Below, piece by piece: positions 8,230 through 17,611 of a stretch of 64,000 nucleotides of DNA. Location of the stretch: NCBI RefSeq assembly GCF_014850955.1, contig NZ_JACXSS010000001.1, positions 3,844,001 through 3,908,000 of the forward strand. Direction: 5' to 3'. The notes beneath the pieces are model-generated. The model saw only the letters and a list, made by a program, of their open reading frames with translations, did not search any database and was not told the origin of the DNA. This DNA comes from Methylomonas albis. GTDB taxonomy: Bacteria; Pseudomonadota; Gammaproteobacteria; Methylococcales; Methylomonadaceae. Every line of letters begins with the position of its first letter. The stretch's first letter is position 1. Made by a program: the position numbers and the translations under genes.

Positions 8230-10509
8230 TCAAAATTCGTATTTAAAACCTGCTTGGACCAAGCGCGGTACGCCCGGCTGAATACCGCGCACCCGATCAA
8301 CGATGTAAGTGTTGTCCAGCATGTTTTTCATTGACACGTACAAGGTCAAATCCTTCTGCACTTTATAAGAGGTTGCGAAGTTGAGGACCACATAGTCATT
8401 GATTTTGCCGAACTGACCGGATTTGATCAAAGCATCGCGATTAGCCACATTAGATGGCATGTCGCTGGCGCTATTCAGATTCATGAAATCCGCATATTGC
8501 TCGCTAACGAACACGGCTTCCAGGTGAGCATCAAAGCCCGATTGATGGGAATAACCCAAAGTTGTGGTCATCAGGCTTTCCGGCGCATACGGCGCGCGCT
8601 TGCCTGCCGCTGAACCGAACACGTTGCCGCCTGGACAAAAACTCGTATAGTTCGCAGACATGGAGCCGGCTGTCTGACCACTGTCGGACAAACAATGAAA
8701 CGGCGACGTGGTTTCCGCCGTCGGCAGCCACATATAAGAAATTTGCGCATAGGGATTATGCGTCCAGTTGAACACATCGCCAAGATCGGCCCTCGCCATC
8801 AACTCGATACCTTCGTATAACGCCTTACCTTGCGCTACCGGCGTATCGGCGCCACCGACCGTGCCCAATGCCGTTAAGGTGTCGAAGTCGTTGTGAAAAT
8901 ACGTCAACTCGGTCTTGACTCCGTGCATCGGCCTGGCCCTGATGCCGAATTCGGCATTCCAGCTGATTTCCGGACCGATTTCCACCGAACCGCCGGTGGT
9001 GTTATTGACGCTGTCTTCGACACGCGGCGGCGCGAAACCCCGATGAATGCCGAAAAACAAGGTCGCTTCATTGATGGGTGTGTAGGTCATCGCAAATGAC
9101 GGCAAGATTTCCGTCAAACTGTTTTGGCCTTGTTTGCCATTTATCAAATTCTTGCGTTCATAGCTGACGGATTCGACTCTGACGCCAGGCGTAAACGTCC
9201 AATCATTCCAGATAAATTGGTTTTGTACGAAGCCCGAATGGGCATCGGCAAAACGTTCGTTGCTTTCCAGTAATTGGCCGTCTCGAGCGATCGGAGAACT
9301 CCCTTGTACCTGCCGCCGGTATTGGCTCTCGTAATGCGCTCGAAACCCGGCGTCCAGATGGCTTTCGACGCCGAACAAGTCATGCTTGGCGTGCAAGGTT
9401 GGCGCGATACCCCAGGTTTCATAATTACGCAAACGACCAACGTCATAGTTACAGGTATCCATATCGACCGGAATGCCGTTCTGCCGGTCGGAAACATAAC
9501 TGGAAATACCCCGGGTGGCGCATTGGTTTTCTGTCGGAAACTGATTCTGCTGCCGCCACCAATTTCGCTCGTACGCCGACCAGTAAAAGCTGGTTTCCAA
9601 AGTCACGTCGTTGTTGAAACTATGCTCGTAAGTTGCCGAGGTGGACCAACGGTCGTTGATGAAACTGGCGTTCTTGTCCGGATTGTAACGCGCCCCCAGA
9701 TTGCGGTATTCTGCATCGGTCATGCCAAAGGCCGCGCCTTGTTCGTCCTGGTGGTAAAAGTCGCCGCGCAGGGTCAAACGGTTACGGGCATCGAAATCGA
9801 TGATGCTTTTCAGATTGGCGTCGTCGACCGTGGCAAAGGTGTTGTCGCGCGCTTCCATGCCTTCCTTGTGAATGAAATCGGCCACGCCGCCGACCGCATC
9901 CAGCCCCTGAACGTTCTTGACCATGCCGCCGTAACGGGCGTGGCCGTTCAAATAATCGCGGTTGCCGCCGGTAAAACTAACGAAACCGCCGGGCGTGGTC
10001 GGCACTTTAGGCGTCAAGTAATTGACCGCGCCGTTGATGGTTTGCGGGCCGAACTGGGTCAAATCGGCGCCTTTGTAAATCTCGATGCCGTCGTAACGTT
10101 CGATGGGCGGATGATAGTAGATGTCGTTGTCGCCATAGGGCGCGAAGTTGAACGGAATGCCATCCTCCAGAAACAACACCTTGGTGGAACGAAAGGGATT
10201 CTGGCCGCGAAAGGCGATATTCGGCCGCAAACCAAAGCCCTCCTCGTCGCGCACGTAGACGCCGGGTGCCTTGCGTAGCGCTTCGTTGACGGTAAAGACT
10301 TGGTCGCGCTCCAGGGTTTGCTTGTCGATCACCGAGGTTGAGCCGGAAAAGGCCGAGGCTTTCTCGACGCTTTCAGCCACTTCGACGCTGGGCAACGCTT
10401 CGATATTTTGGCTTTCCTTAGCAGCAGTATTGATGGCCTCCACCGCCATCGCACCTTGGGCGACAGTACTCAACAGCAAGGCCTGTAGCAGCCCGTTCTT
10501 ATTCTCCAT
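8230..10509 (-). CDS. TonB-dependent receptor, FecA-like
   Basis: The 759-residue product has a signal peptide (~1-23). A plug domain follows (~45-170) with LRKAPGVYVRDEEG, LRPNIAFRG, VLFLEDGIPFNFAPYG, YHPPIERYDGIEIYKG and GPQTINGAVNY, then a 22-strand-type barrel ending in the usual aromatic residue (KYEF). These plug motifs are close to those of FecA, the ferric citrate receptor. There is no N-terminal signalling domain, so it should not drive a FecIR-type sigma switch. It imports a metal chelate or other small ligand through the outer membrane. Neighbouring HupE and NikR genes make a nickel chelate possible, but iron is equally plausible from the sequence. Confidence 0.9.
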   Translation of the reverse strand: MENKNGLLQALLLSTVAQGAMAVEAINTAAKESQNIEALPSVEVAESVEKASAFSGSTSVIDKQTLERDQVFTVNEALRKAPGVYVRDEEGFGLRPNIAFRGQNPFRSTKVLFLEDGIPFNFAPYGDNDIYYHPPIERYDGIEIYKGADLTQFGPQTINGAVNYLTPKVPTTPGGFVSFTGGNRDYLNGHARYGGMVKNVQGLDAVGGVADFIHKEGMEARDNTFATVDDANLKSIIDFDARNRLTLRGDFYHQDEQGAAFGMTDAEYRNLGARYNPDKNASFINDRWSTSATYEHSFNNDVTLETSFYWSAYERNWWRQQNQFPTENQCATRGISSYVSDRQNGIPVDMDTCNYDVGRLRNYETWGIAPTLHAKHDLFGVESHLDAGFRAHYESQYRRQVQGSSPIARDGQLLESNERFADAHSGFVQNQFIWNDWTFTPGVRVESVSYERKNLINGKQGQNSLTEILPSFAMTYTPINEATLFFGIHRGFAPPRVEDSVNNTTGGSVEIGPEISWNAEFGIRARPMHGVKTELTYFHNDFDTLTALGTVGGADTPVAQGKALYEGIELMARADLGDVFNWTHNPYAQISYMWLPTAETTSPFHCLSDSGQTAGSMSANYTSFCPGGNVFGSAAGKRAPYAPESLMTTTLGYSHQSGFDAHLEAVFVSEQYADFMNLNSASDMPSNVANRDALIKSGQFGKINDYVVLNFATSYKVQKDLTLYVSMKNMLDNTYIVDRVRGIQPGVPRLVQAGFKYEF

Positions 10510-10756
10510 AAACGCCTCTTATCGGTTCGAAACTTGAAAATCAGGTTAATAAATTCCCGGCCTCGACAAATTTCCATATGGGAAAACGCCACTTTTGACG
10601 AGGTGCTTTGCCATCGATATAGCTCGCTAAGTGGGGCCTTGTTGAGCGCTTTTCCCGCGTTGAACCTGAAGTAACGCAACGATCAACGCCCCGGACAATA
10701 TCGGGGCATCCGCTATTAGCAGTAAACGCATACTCGATTCTTACTTGGCGCGTGCG

Positions 10757-11182
10757 TTACATTGAGTGCATTTTGTAATCAACGCTGGGATAGCCTTTTT
10801 TATCGCGCGGATCAGCGCTATCGGCGCTCTCCTGAGCACTAGGTTGTTGAGCAGATTTGGAAATCATCTGCTCCCAGTTCTCGTACTGGGCATATGCCGT
10901 ATCGCCGGATGCTTTGCGCTTTGTGAAGTTGTCTTTACCCAAATCGACCAGCTCTTTCGCGGTTTTACCCTCGATGGTTTTCAAAAACTCCTCGTTATTC
11001 TTGATTTGATCGCGTAACAGCCAATATGAAACCTCAAACGGTATGCGCTCACCCTGCGGTAAATGCTCTTTAATATAAAACACCGACTTCTGCGCCGACT
11101 GTAAACTCCGCGCATTGATCCGGTTGGCCTTGCTACAAGCAACCATTGTCAATCCAAGCAAAACCATAGCTAAAATTCTCAC
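10757..11182 (-). CDS. Small lipoprotein of unknown function
   Basis: The GTG at 11182 is taken as start because TAGGAG lies five bases upstream. A GTG further out (11197) has no site. The 141-residue product has a lipoprotein signal, MVACSK, with the lipidated Cys near residue 16. The mature part is hydrophilic and mainly helical, with no recognised domain and a Ser/Gln/Asp-rich stretch near the end. It lies upstream of the TonB receptor on the same strand with a 247-bp gap, so a shared transcript is possible but not shown. Confidence 0.7.
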   Translation of the reverse strand: MRILAMVLLGLTMVACSKANRINARSLQSAQKSVFYIKEHLPQGERIPFEVSYWLLRDQIKNNEEFLKTIEGKTAKELVDLGKDNFTKRKASGDTAYAQYENWEQMISKSAQQPSAQESADSADPRDKKGYPSVDYKMHSM

Positions 11183-11578
11183 GCTATCTCCTAACACGAC
11201 TCTGTAGCCTGCTTCCGCAAGTACAGATAAAAATAAACGACACGCTTTTACATAAAGCTAAACCGGGTCGGATTGTAGCACTTTTAAGATATTTATTATT
11301 TTTGTCTTAACAACATTGCTAACTCCGCCTTTTTGCTGAGCCTCTTAGCCGGCAATATCGTTATCCTTTGGCGGCGTGATTCGGAAGCATCGTGATGCCG
11401 GCGACCTATCTAGTATTTTTGTATGTGGCGAACAAGTGCCGACGTGACACTGACTTTGATCGAGAAGTGCAAATGATGCAGCTCGAAGTGGGGAATGGCG
11501 AGGAAGGCGCTTATCGGCCCAAACGTGAAAGGTGGATTATCCGCAGTTTGCCGAAAACCCACTCAGGCTAAAACCATC
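11183..11578. other. Intergenic region, no gene seen
   Basis: This 396-bp gap lies between the small lipoprotein and the aldolase gene, both on the reverse strand. I see no open reading frame of coding quality, no tRNA and no clear terminator. It should contain the lipoprotein promoter. Confidence 0.4.
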
Positions 11579-12589
11579 TCAGTGATAACGTTTCGCCATT
11601 TCGCTTAATGGCGTGGTTTTAATTTTACCGGCATGCCCAGCGGAACCGAATGCTTCGTAACGCGCCTGGCAAAGCGTCTGCATTGCATCTCTGGCGGCCT
11701 GGTAAATCTTGCGCGCATCCAACTCCGCGGCATGTTCCGGTTGGGCGACAAAGCGGCGTATCGCGCCGGTAGAAGCCATGCGTAAGTCGGTATCGATATT
11801 GACTTTGCGAACGCCGTATTTAATCCCTTCCACAATTTCCGCCACCGGCACGCCATAGGTTTGCGGAATTTCGCCACCGTATTCGTTGATGACTTGCAGC
11901 CAATCTTGCGGCACCGAGCTGGAACCGTGCATCACAAAATGCATATCCGGCAGGCGCTGTTGCAAGGTTTGTAAACGACTGATCACCAACACTTCGCCGG
12001 TGGGCGGCTTGCTGAATTTATACGCGCCATGACTGGTGCCAATGGCAACCGCCAGTGCATCAATGTTGGTGTGCTTGACGAATTCCACCGCTTCATCCGG
12101 ATCGGTCAGCAAGCGACTGTGATCCGCATCCGGCTGATTTTCCAACGACCCCAAACAACCGATTTCGCCTTCCACCGACACGCCACAGGCATGCGCCATG
12201 TTGACGACGGTGCGGGTTACCTCGACGTTATAGGCAAAAGACGCCGGGGTTTTCATATCCTCCAGCAAAGAACCATCCATCATCACCGAACTAAATCCCG
12301 ATTGAATAGCCTGGGCGCAAATATCCGGCGACGGCGCGTGATCGCGGTGCATAACCACCGGAATATGCGGATATTGCTCGACGGCCGCCAATATCAAATG
12401 CCGCAGAAACACTTCGCCGGCATAGCGATTAGCCCCAGCCGAACCTTGCATGATCACCGGGCTGTCGCAGGCATCGGCCGCTCGCATAATGGCCTGCACT
12501 TGCTCCATGTTGCTGATGTTAAAGGCCGGCACGGCAAAGCTGTGTTCCGCCGCGTAATCCAAAAGTTGTCGTAGTGATACTAAAGCCAT
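11579..12589 (-). CDS. fba: Class II fructose-1,6-bisphosphate aldolase (Calvin-cycle subtype)
   Basis: The 336-residue enzyme cleaves or forms fructose-1,6-bisphosphate from dihydroxyacetone phosphate and glyceraldehyde-3-phosphate. Zinc-binding and catalytic features are visible: [10 protein letters not shown] with D83 and H84, EGEIG near residue 142, GTSHGAYK with a zinc His, MHGSSSVPQ and the NIDTDLR phosphate loop. The length and the GTSHGAYK sequence fit the longer subtype often found in Calvin-cycle or RuMP organisms. The start at 12589 has AAGGAGA at good spacing. It stands apart from the regulator gene downstream. In a methanotroph it would serve the RuMP/glycolytic route. Confidence 0.95.
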   Translation of the reverse strand: MALVSLRQLLDYAAEHSFAVPAFNISNMEQVQAIMRAADACDSPVIMQGSAGANRYAGEVFLRHLILAAVEQYPHIPVVMHRDHAPSPDICAQAIQSGFSSVMMDGSLLEDMKTPASFAYNVEVTRTVVNMAHACGVSVEGEIGCLGSLENQPDADHSRLLTDPDEAVEFVKHTNIDALAVAIGTSHGAYKFSKPPTGEVLVISRLQTLQQRLPDMHFVMHGSSSVPQDWLQVINEYGGEIPQTYGVPVAEIVEGIKYGVRKVNIDTDLRMASTGAIRRFVAQPEHAAELDARKIYQAARDAMQTLCQARYEAFGSAGHAGKIKTTPLSEMAKRYH

Positions 12590-12700
12590 GAACGGCTCTC
12601 CTTAGCGTGGTTAGAGATTGAATTCGGTTTGCCTATTTGGCGGCTTCGGCATGCTCAGCCCAAACCGGGCAGCAGATAAATGGGGATAAGCTTGTCCAAC

Positions 12701-14122
12701 TCAATAGCTTTCCGCATCGCGGCGGAGCCGCTTGTTTAACGCTTGCCGACTGATGCCCAGCAAGCCGGCAGCGACGCCTTGATTGCCTTGAGCGCGCTGC
12801 AAGGCTTCACTAATCAAGGATTCTTCGGCTTCCTTCAACGTGGGCAAACGTTCCGGAAAGTTGCTGGGCGAGGCGGTCATCCCGTTCGCGATATCACCGT
12901 CGCCTTGGGTTAGTACTTCATCGGCAATAGCGTCCTTAAAACTCTGCAAGGACAGCACCGCGCCTTGACTGCGGGCCACCGCATCGAATGCCATGCCTTC
13001 CAGCTCGCGGATATTGCCGGGGAAGGAGTAGTTATGCAACCACTGAAACAGCGCCGGCGGCACGCTGGGTGCCGGCTTCCCCAAGCTATCGGCGGCTTTT
13101 TCCACGAAATGCAGGGTCAGTTGCGGCAGATCTTCCCGGCGCTCGCGCAGCGGCGGCAATTGAATATGATGGGTCCGCAAGCGAAAATATAAATCCTTGC
13201 GAAAGACGCCGAGATCGACCTGACGTCTGACATCGCAATGGGTTGCCACAATGATACGCGCCCGGCTTTGCCGGGGCCGGTCGGCGCCTATCGGGTAAAA
13301 CGAGCCATCCTGCAGTAACCGTAACAGCTTGACCTGCGAAGCAATACTGAGATCGCCGATTTCATCCAGAAACAGCGTGCCATCGCCGGTACTGGCCAGC
13401 AAACCGTCGCGAGCTCGCTCGGCGCCGGTAAAAGAGCCTTTGGCATGGCCGAACAGCGTATCGGAAAACAGCGTATCGTCCAGGCCGGCGACGTTGACCG
13501 CCACCAACTCGCCCGAGCGCCCGGACACTCGGTGCAAGGCACGGGCGATCAACTCTTTGCCAGCTCCGGTTTCCCCGGTGATCAATACCGGCTGCGGAGA
13601 GGCGGCAATGGCTTCGATGTAACGAAAAATCGCAAACATGGCCGGGCTTTGCGTAACGATGTCGGCAAATCCGCTGGGTTCATGCGGGCTGTTGGTTAAC
13701 AGCCGGTCTTTAAGCAACAAAAACTCCGCACGCAGCACTCTGGCTTCCACCGCCCGCCGCACCGACGCCACCAGACAATTTTGCTCCACTGGTTTCAGCA
13801 AATAATCGCTCGCGCCGCTGCGCATGCACTGCACCGCAATCTGCAAATCGTTGGTGGCGGTCATCATGATCAGCGGAATTTCCGGATACTCGGCAGCTAT
13901 CTGCTCCAATAAGGCCTTGCCGGACAGATGCGGCATGGTCAAATCCAGCACAATTACGCCGATGGGCCGGCTGGCCAATATGGGTAACACCGCCCGGCTG
14001 TCGTCCAGGGTCAGCACCTCGGCAAAACCGGCGCTACGCAATACCAGACTGGCGCTGTGTAACAATTGCGCTTCGTCGTCCACCAGCAGGATAGGCAGCT
14101 TGCTGAGATCTTTACATTGCAT
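12701..14122 (-). CDS. Sigma54-dependent response regulator, NtrC family
   Basis: This 473-residue protein has the standard three parts. The receiver domain (~8-125) has phosphoacceptor D60 in VIVLDLTMP. The sigma54 AAA+ domain (~152-385) has Walker A GETGAGKE (183-190), the sigma54-contacting loop GSFTGA (229-234; the common form is GAFTGA) and Walker B LFLDEIGD. A Fis-type helix-turn-helix (~430-470) contains AAGLLGISRQALNKRL. It activates sigma54 promoters after phosphorylation. Its start overlaps the histidine kinase end by 11 bases, so the two are a cognate pair. Targets are unknown. Confidence 0.94.
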   Translation of the reverse strand: MQCKDLSKLPILLVDDEAQLLHSASLVLRSAGFAEVLTLDDSRAVLPILASRPIGVIVLDLTMPHLSGKALLEQIAAEYPEIPLIMMTATNDLQIAVQCMRSGASDYLLKPVEQNCLVASVRRAVEARVLRAEFLLLKDRLLTNSPHEPSGFADIVTQSPAMFAIFRYIEAIAASPQPVLITGETGAGKELIARALHRVSGRSGELVAVNVAGLDDTLFSDTLFGHAKGSFTGAERARDGLLASTGDGTLFLDEIGDLSIASQVKLLRLLQDGSFYPIGADRPRQSRARIIVATHCDVRRQVDLGVFRKDLYFRLRTHHIQLPPLRERREDLPQLTLHFVEKAADSLGKPAPSVPPALFQWLHNYSFPGNIRELEGMAFDAVARSQGAVLSLQSFKDAIADEVLTQGDGDIANGMTASPSNFPERLPTLKEAEESLISEALQRAQGNQGVAAGLLGISRQALNKRLRRDAESY

Positions 14123-16184
14123 GATTTGCTTCCGTCGCTGGACTTTGATTAAGCGGAAAAATAACCCGGGCGCAGGTGCCTTGCCCCGGCTCGGATGAAA
14201 AACTTAAGCGGCCGCCCTGAGCGTGCAACAAGGACGCGCTAATCGCCAAACCCAGCCCGGTGCCGCCATTCGCCTGTTTCGTGGTAAAAAAAGGGTCGCA
14301 CAGCTGCTGGATATGTTCGGCGGCTATGCCAACACCCTGGTCGCGGACTTCCACGCACACCTGCCGACCATCATCCAGCAACTGAGTGACAACACTGACC
14401 GACTTCTGCGGATCGGGGAGCGCTTCCAGCGCATTGATCAATAAATTAACCAGCACCTGCTCCAATTGTTGCGGGTTGCCGCGCAACAAGGGCAAGCCTG
14501 CGGGCAAATCGGTTTTGAAGTATAAGGTTTTCCGGTCTATCAAATGTTTCAATAAGCGCACCGTCCGCTCCACCACGTCGTTGATCGCGAAAGAAACCAG
14601 GGCATCGGTGTTTGGCGGGCGGGCATAGTTTTTAAGCTCGGCCACGATGCGTTCTATGCGTTTTGCGCCATCGTTGACATCATGGATCAGCACCGCCGCG
14701 CTATGCCGCATTTCGGTGTAAGGCAAACCGCCCAATGAGAATTCCCCGGCCGCATGATAATGATCTTCCAAAATCTCCAGCGCATCGCTCCAAATATCGG
14801 CAAGTAAGCCGGAGTTGAGCAAAATCAGTTGATTCGGGTTATTGATTTCGTGCGCGACGCCGGATACCAAAGTACCCAGGGCCGTCATCTTATTGGCCTG
14901 GATCAACTGCAATTCTTGCTGCCGGGCGACCTCTTCCAAATGCTTACGGGTGCTGATGTCGCGGATGATGGCGGTCAGATAACGCGCGGTTCCGCGCGTC
15001 CAGCTGGATAAGGACAATTCAACCGGAAACCCGCTCCGGTCTTGTCTTAGAGCCCTGGATTCCAGCATCGGGCTATTGGCTCGGTTGGTCGCTTGGTCCT
15101 CGCTAATTTGTTCCAGAAAAGCTGGCGACGGCTTAGCCAGCAATTGCTGAAACGGCTGGCCCAATATCCGGTCGGCCTTATAACCAAACATTAATTGCGC
15201 GCCCTGGTTCCAGGACACGATGTTACCTTGTAAGTCTGCGGAAATAATCGCTTCATGCGCCGAATCGGTAATAGCGCGCAGCCGCGCTTCGCTTTCCCGT
15301 AACCAGGATTCGGCCTGTAGGCGCTCGCTGGTTTCTTGTTGCAAATGGGCGTGCGCTCGGCGTAAATCCAAAGTATTCGCTCTAAGCAACGCAAATTGGT
15401 ACAACAAATAACCCAGCAGAACCACGGCCACCAAATACAGCGACAAGCGATAGAGTTGAGCCTGCTTTTCCACCGCATCGCTGTATTGACGCAAAGCGTG
15501 TTGCAAAGCGTCGATCCGGCTGGCGATAGGCTGGTCGATGATTTGCCGCAATAGCCTATCCACCTGGGGTGATAGCTCGATGATCAACCGGCCGTGATTA
15601 ATCAGCACCCGATAATCGTCCGATAGCGGCATAAGTCCGGCTAGCCGATCAAGCTCCAGCTGAATCTCCGCCGCCAATTCCGGCTTCGGGCTGTCCATAA
15701 AACTGAACATCAGTCGCCATAAATTGCCCAGCTTGGCGGTATCACCCGGCTTAGCGGCAGCACGCAAGGTTTTGCCGATCTCGTCGAAGGACATCACCGA
15801 ATTGCGCAGCAAGGCGTTGTCGGATTTGAGATACTCGATTTGCACCAAGCTATCCTGCACCGTCGCGGTGAGCTTGTCCGCTAAATTGCCCAGCACTGGT
15901 TCGGCATCGGCGTCTGCCGGTTTCAGCTCAGCTTGCAAACTCTGCGATAGACGCAGCAACTCCTGGCCGGCTTTGGTTAGCGCATCGTAATTAGCCAGCA
16001 GGCCGGCACGCGCCAGCAAAATATCGCGCATCAATTCCGCATTGCGTAATTCGATAACACGCAGCGTGCTTTGCAGGCGGTTACGCCGTTCCAGCTCCGG
16101 ACTGGCACTTTGTATCCATAGATAGGTTAAGGCCAGCAATAGCGCGACCACGATCAACCTGGGCCGCCAGGAAATAGCAGTCAT
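14112..16184 (-). CDS. Membrane PAS sensor histidine kinase
   Basis: The 690-residue kinase has two membrane helices (~10-26 and ~248-268) bounding a ~220-residue, almost wholly helical periplasmic sensor that resembles the DAHL type. A cytoplasmic coiled coil (~270-298) leads to a PAS domain (~300-415; ISADLQGNIVSWNQGA), then a HisKA segment with H445 in SGVAHEINNPNQ and a HATPase domain with GTGLGLAIS. It senses a periplasmic or membrane signal and phosphorylates the NtrC-type regulator. It overlaps the peroxidase gene by ATGA and the regulator gene by 11 bases, so the three form one transcript, and the signal is probably redox related (inference). Confidence 0.93.
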   Translation of the reverse strand: MTAISWRPRLIVVALLLALTYLWIQSASPELERRNRLQSTLRVIELRNAELMRDILLARAGLLANYDALTKAGQELLRLSQSLQAELKPADADAEPVLGNLADKLTATVQDSLVQIEYLKSDNALLRNSVMSFDEIGKTLRAAAKPGDTAKLGNLWRLMFSFMDSPKPELAAEIQLELDRLAGLMPLSDDYRVLINHGRLIIELSPQVDRLLRQIIDQPIASRIDALQHALRQYSDAVEKQAQLYRLSLYLVAVVLLGYLLYQFALLRANTLDLRRAHAHLQQETSERLQAESWLRESEARLRAITDSAHEAIISADLQGNIVSWNQGAQLMFGYKADRILGQPFQQLLAKPSPAFLEQISEDQATNRANSPMLESRALRQDRSGFPVELSLSSWTRGTARYLTAIIRDISTRKHLEEVARQQELQLIQANKMTALGTLVSGVAHEINNPNQLILLNSGLLADIWSDALEILEDHYHAAGEFSLGGLPYTEMRHSAAVLIHDVNDGAKRIERIVAELKNYARPPNTDALVSFAINDVVERTVRLLKHLIDRKTLYFKTDLPAGLPLLRGNPQQLEQVLVNLLINALEALPDPQKSVSVVTQLLDDGRQVCVEVRDQGVGIAAEHIQQLCDPFFTTKQANGGTGLGLAISASLLHAQGGRLSFSSEPGQGTCARVIFPLNQSPATEANHAM

Positions 16185-17161
16185 GGCTTTGGTTTGTTGT
16201 TGACGACCAAAGACTTGCCTAAGTATTCGCCGGTCAATGTCTGCAGAAACTTGACGATAGCATCGCGCTGTTTCGCTGCCAGCCGCTTGCCCAATTGATG
16301 CTCGGCCATCGTGTCTACCGCCGCTGCCAAATCAGCGGCGCGGCCGTCGTGAAAATAGGGCGCGGTGACGGCGACATTACGTAAACTCGGCACCCGAAAC
16401 ACGCCCCGGTCTCTATCGTTGCCGGTCACGCTGTAGCGTCCCTCGTCCAGAGGCCCTTGCTGGCCTTGCGGCGCGCCGAATATGCCAAATTTCTGGAACA
16501 GATTACCGCCCAGATTGACGCCCTGGTGACAGGCCACACAACCCAAGGCAGTGAACAAACGATAACCTTGCTGTTCGTCAGCGTTCAGCGCAGCAGTTTC
16601 ACCGCGCAAAAAGCGGTCGAAGCGGGCATTGGGCGTTACCAAACTGCGTTCGAAATTGCTCAAGGCATCGACCACATTGGCTTTGGTCAAACCCTCCGGA
16701 TAGACCCGTTTAAACGCGTCTATGTAGTCCGGCTCTGCCCGCAAACGCTCGATCAACTCAGGCCATTTGGCATTCATGATTTTGGGATTGAGCATGACTT
16801 TTTCGGTATGCGCTTCCAGCGTGGTCACGACTCCGTCCCAGTTAAAGAAGTAGTTGAAAGACACGTTGAACAGACTGGGACTATTGCGTAACAGCGAAAC
16901 ACCGTCCGCCGCTTCAGCGCGGGCCTTGCCGTCCATGCCGCCCTTATCCAGCGGATGACAACTGGCACAAGAGCGCTTGCCCTGATCGGAAAGTTTGGGA
17001 TCATGAAATAAGCGTTGTCCCAACATCACGCGCGAGGCATCTGCGTCCACGGTGAGCGGCAGCGGTGCTAGCGGCTCCGGCGTCTCGGCCCAAGCGGCAA
17101 GCGATAAGACCATAGCCATGCATGCCACTAAAATCCGCCAAGAATTACGTCTCTGCCTCAT
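16181..17161 (-). CDS. Diheme cytochrome c peroxidase (CcpA/MauG family)
   Basis: The 326-residue product has a signal peptide (~1-25) and two heme c sites, CASCH (~residue 65-69) and CVACH (~208-212), with the family segments GQRLFHDPKLS, LRNSPSLFN, VPSLRNVAVTAPYFHDG and the C-terminal KFLQTLTGEY. Such enzymes reduce hydrogen peroxide in the periplasm with electrons from small cytochromes; MauG-type members oxidise protein substrates instead. It is the first gene of a three-gene operon with a sensor kinase and regulator. I saw no convincing ribosome site at the ATG. Confidence 0.92.
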   Translation of the reverse strand: MRQRRNSWRILVACMAMVLSLAAWAETPEPLAPLPLTVDADASRVMLGQRLFHDPKLSDQGKRSCASCHPLDKGGMDGKARAEAADGVSLLRNSPSLFNVSFNYFFNWDGVVTTLEAHTEKVMLNPKIMNAKWPELIERLRAEPDYIDAFKRVYPEGLTKANVVDALSNFERSLVTPNARFDRFLRGETAALNADEQQGYRLFTALGCVACHQGVNLGGNLFQKFGIFGAPQGQQGPLDEGRYSVTGNDRDRGVFRVPSLRNVAVTAPYFHDGRAADLAAAVDTMAEHQLGKRLAAKQRDAIVKFLQTLTGEYLGKSLVVNNKPKP

Positions 17162-17611
17162 GTTTGCTGATGTCTAAACTTGGATTACAAAGTCGATCTT
17201 CATTTTATCCCTGATTGAAACCGCAGCACGTCGAAATTTCGCGCGGAGTAATCGCTAATCCATACCGCCGTTTAAGGTCTTAACGGAAAAAATGTGGGAA
17301 AACTTCAGATTGCCATTACGCCTAGTGCAACGACCCTGCGACATAAGTTGCTGAATACGCAGCTCTGACAGCTGTTCTCTGTCACCTAATTATATGGCGT
17401 CGTAACAAATGCTAACGGTTTTGCTGCAACTTTCGTCGCAACCTCTCGTGATGGCAATCATATTACAGACAAACTTAATACACTGATTTTTATGATGAAC
17501 TTACAAAACTCACTTTTGGCACACTACTCGCTTTATTAGAAGCGGAAGCTGTCAGCAGTTTCTTTACCCGAGACCAGTTCTCAGCACTTAAATCATTTTA
17601 GGAGTATCGCC
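17162..17611. other. Intergenic region between divergent genes
   Basis: This 450-bp gap separates the peroxidase operon (reverse) and a PEP-CTERM-like gene (forward), so it should hold both promoters. The NtrC-type regulator suggests a sigma54 promoter might be present, but I did not find a clear TGGCAC-N5-TTGC match. TAGGAG just before 17612 is the ribosome site of the next gene. Confidence 0.4.

Noticed and set aside
9274..10278. Long open frame on the forward strand inside the FecA-like receptor gene
   Set aside because: It is a shadow of the strong reverse-strand receptor frame. The translation has no domain motifs, while the other strand has a complete plug and barrel.
10510..10756. Possible cobalamin riboswitch upstream of the FecA-like receptor gene
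   Set aside because: I found no B12-box-like conserved core. Only a short TTTCC/GGAAA inverted pair near 10571-10585 is present.
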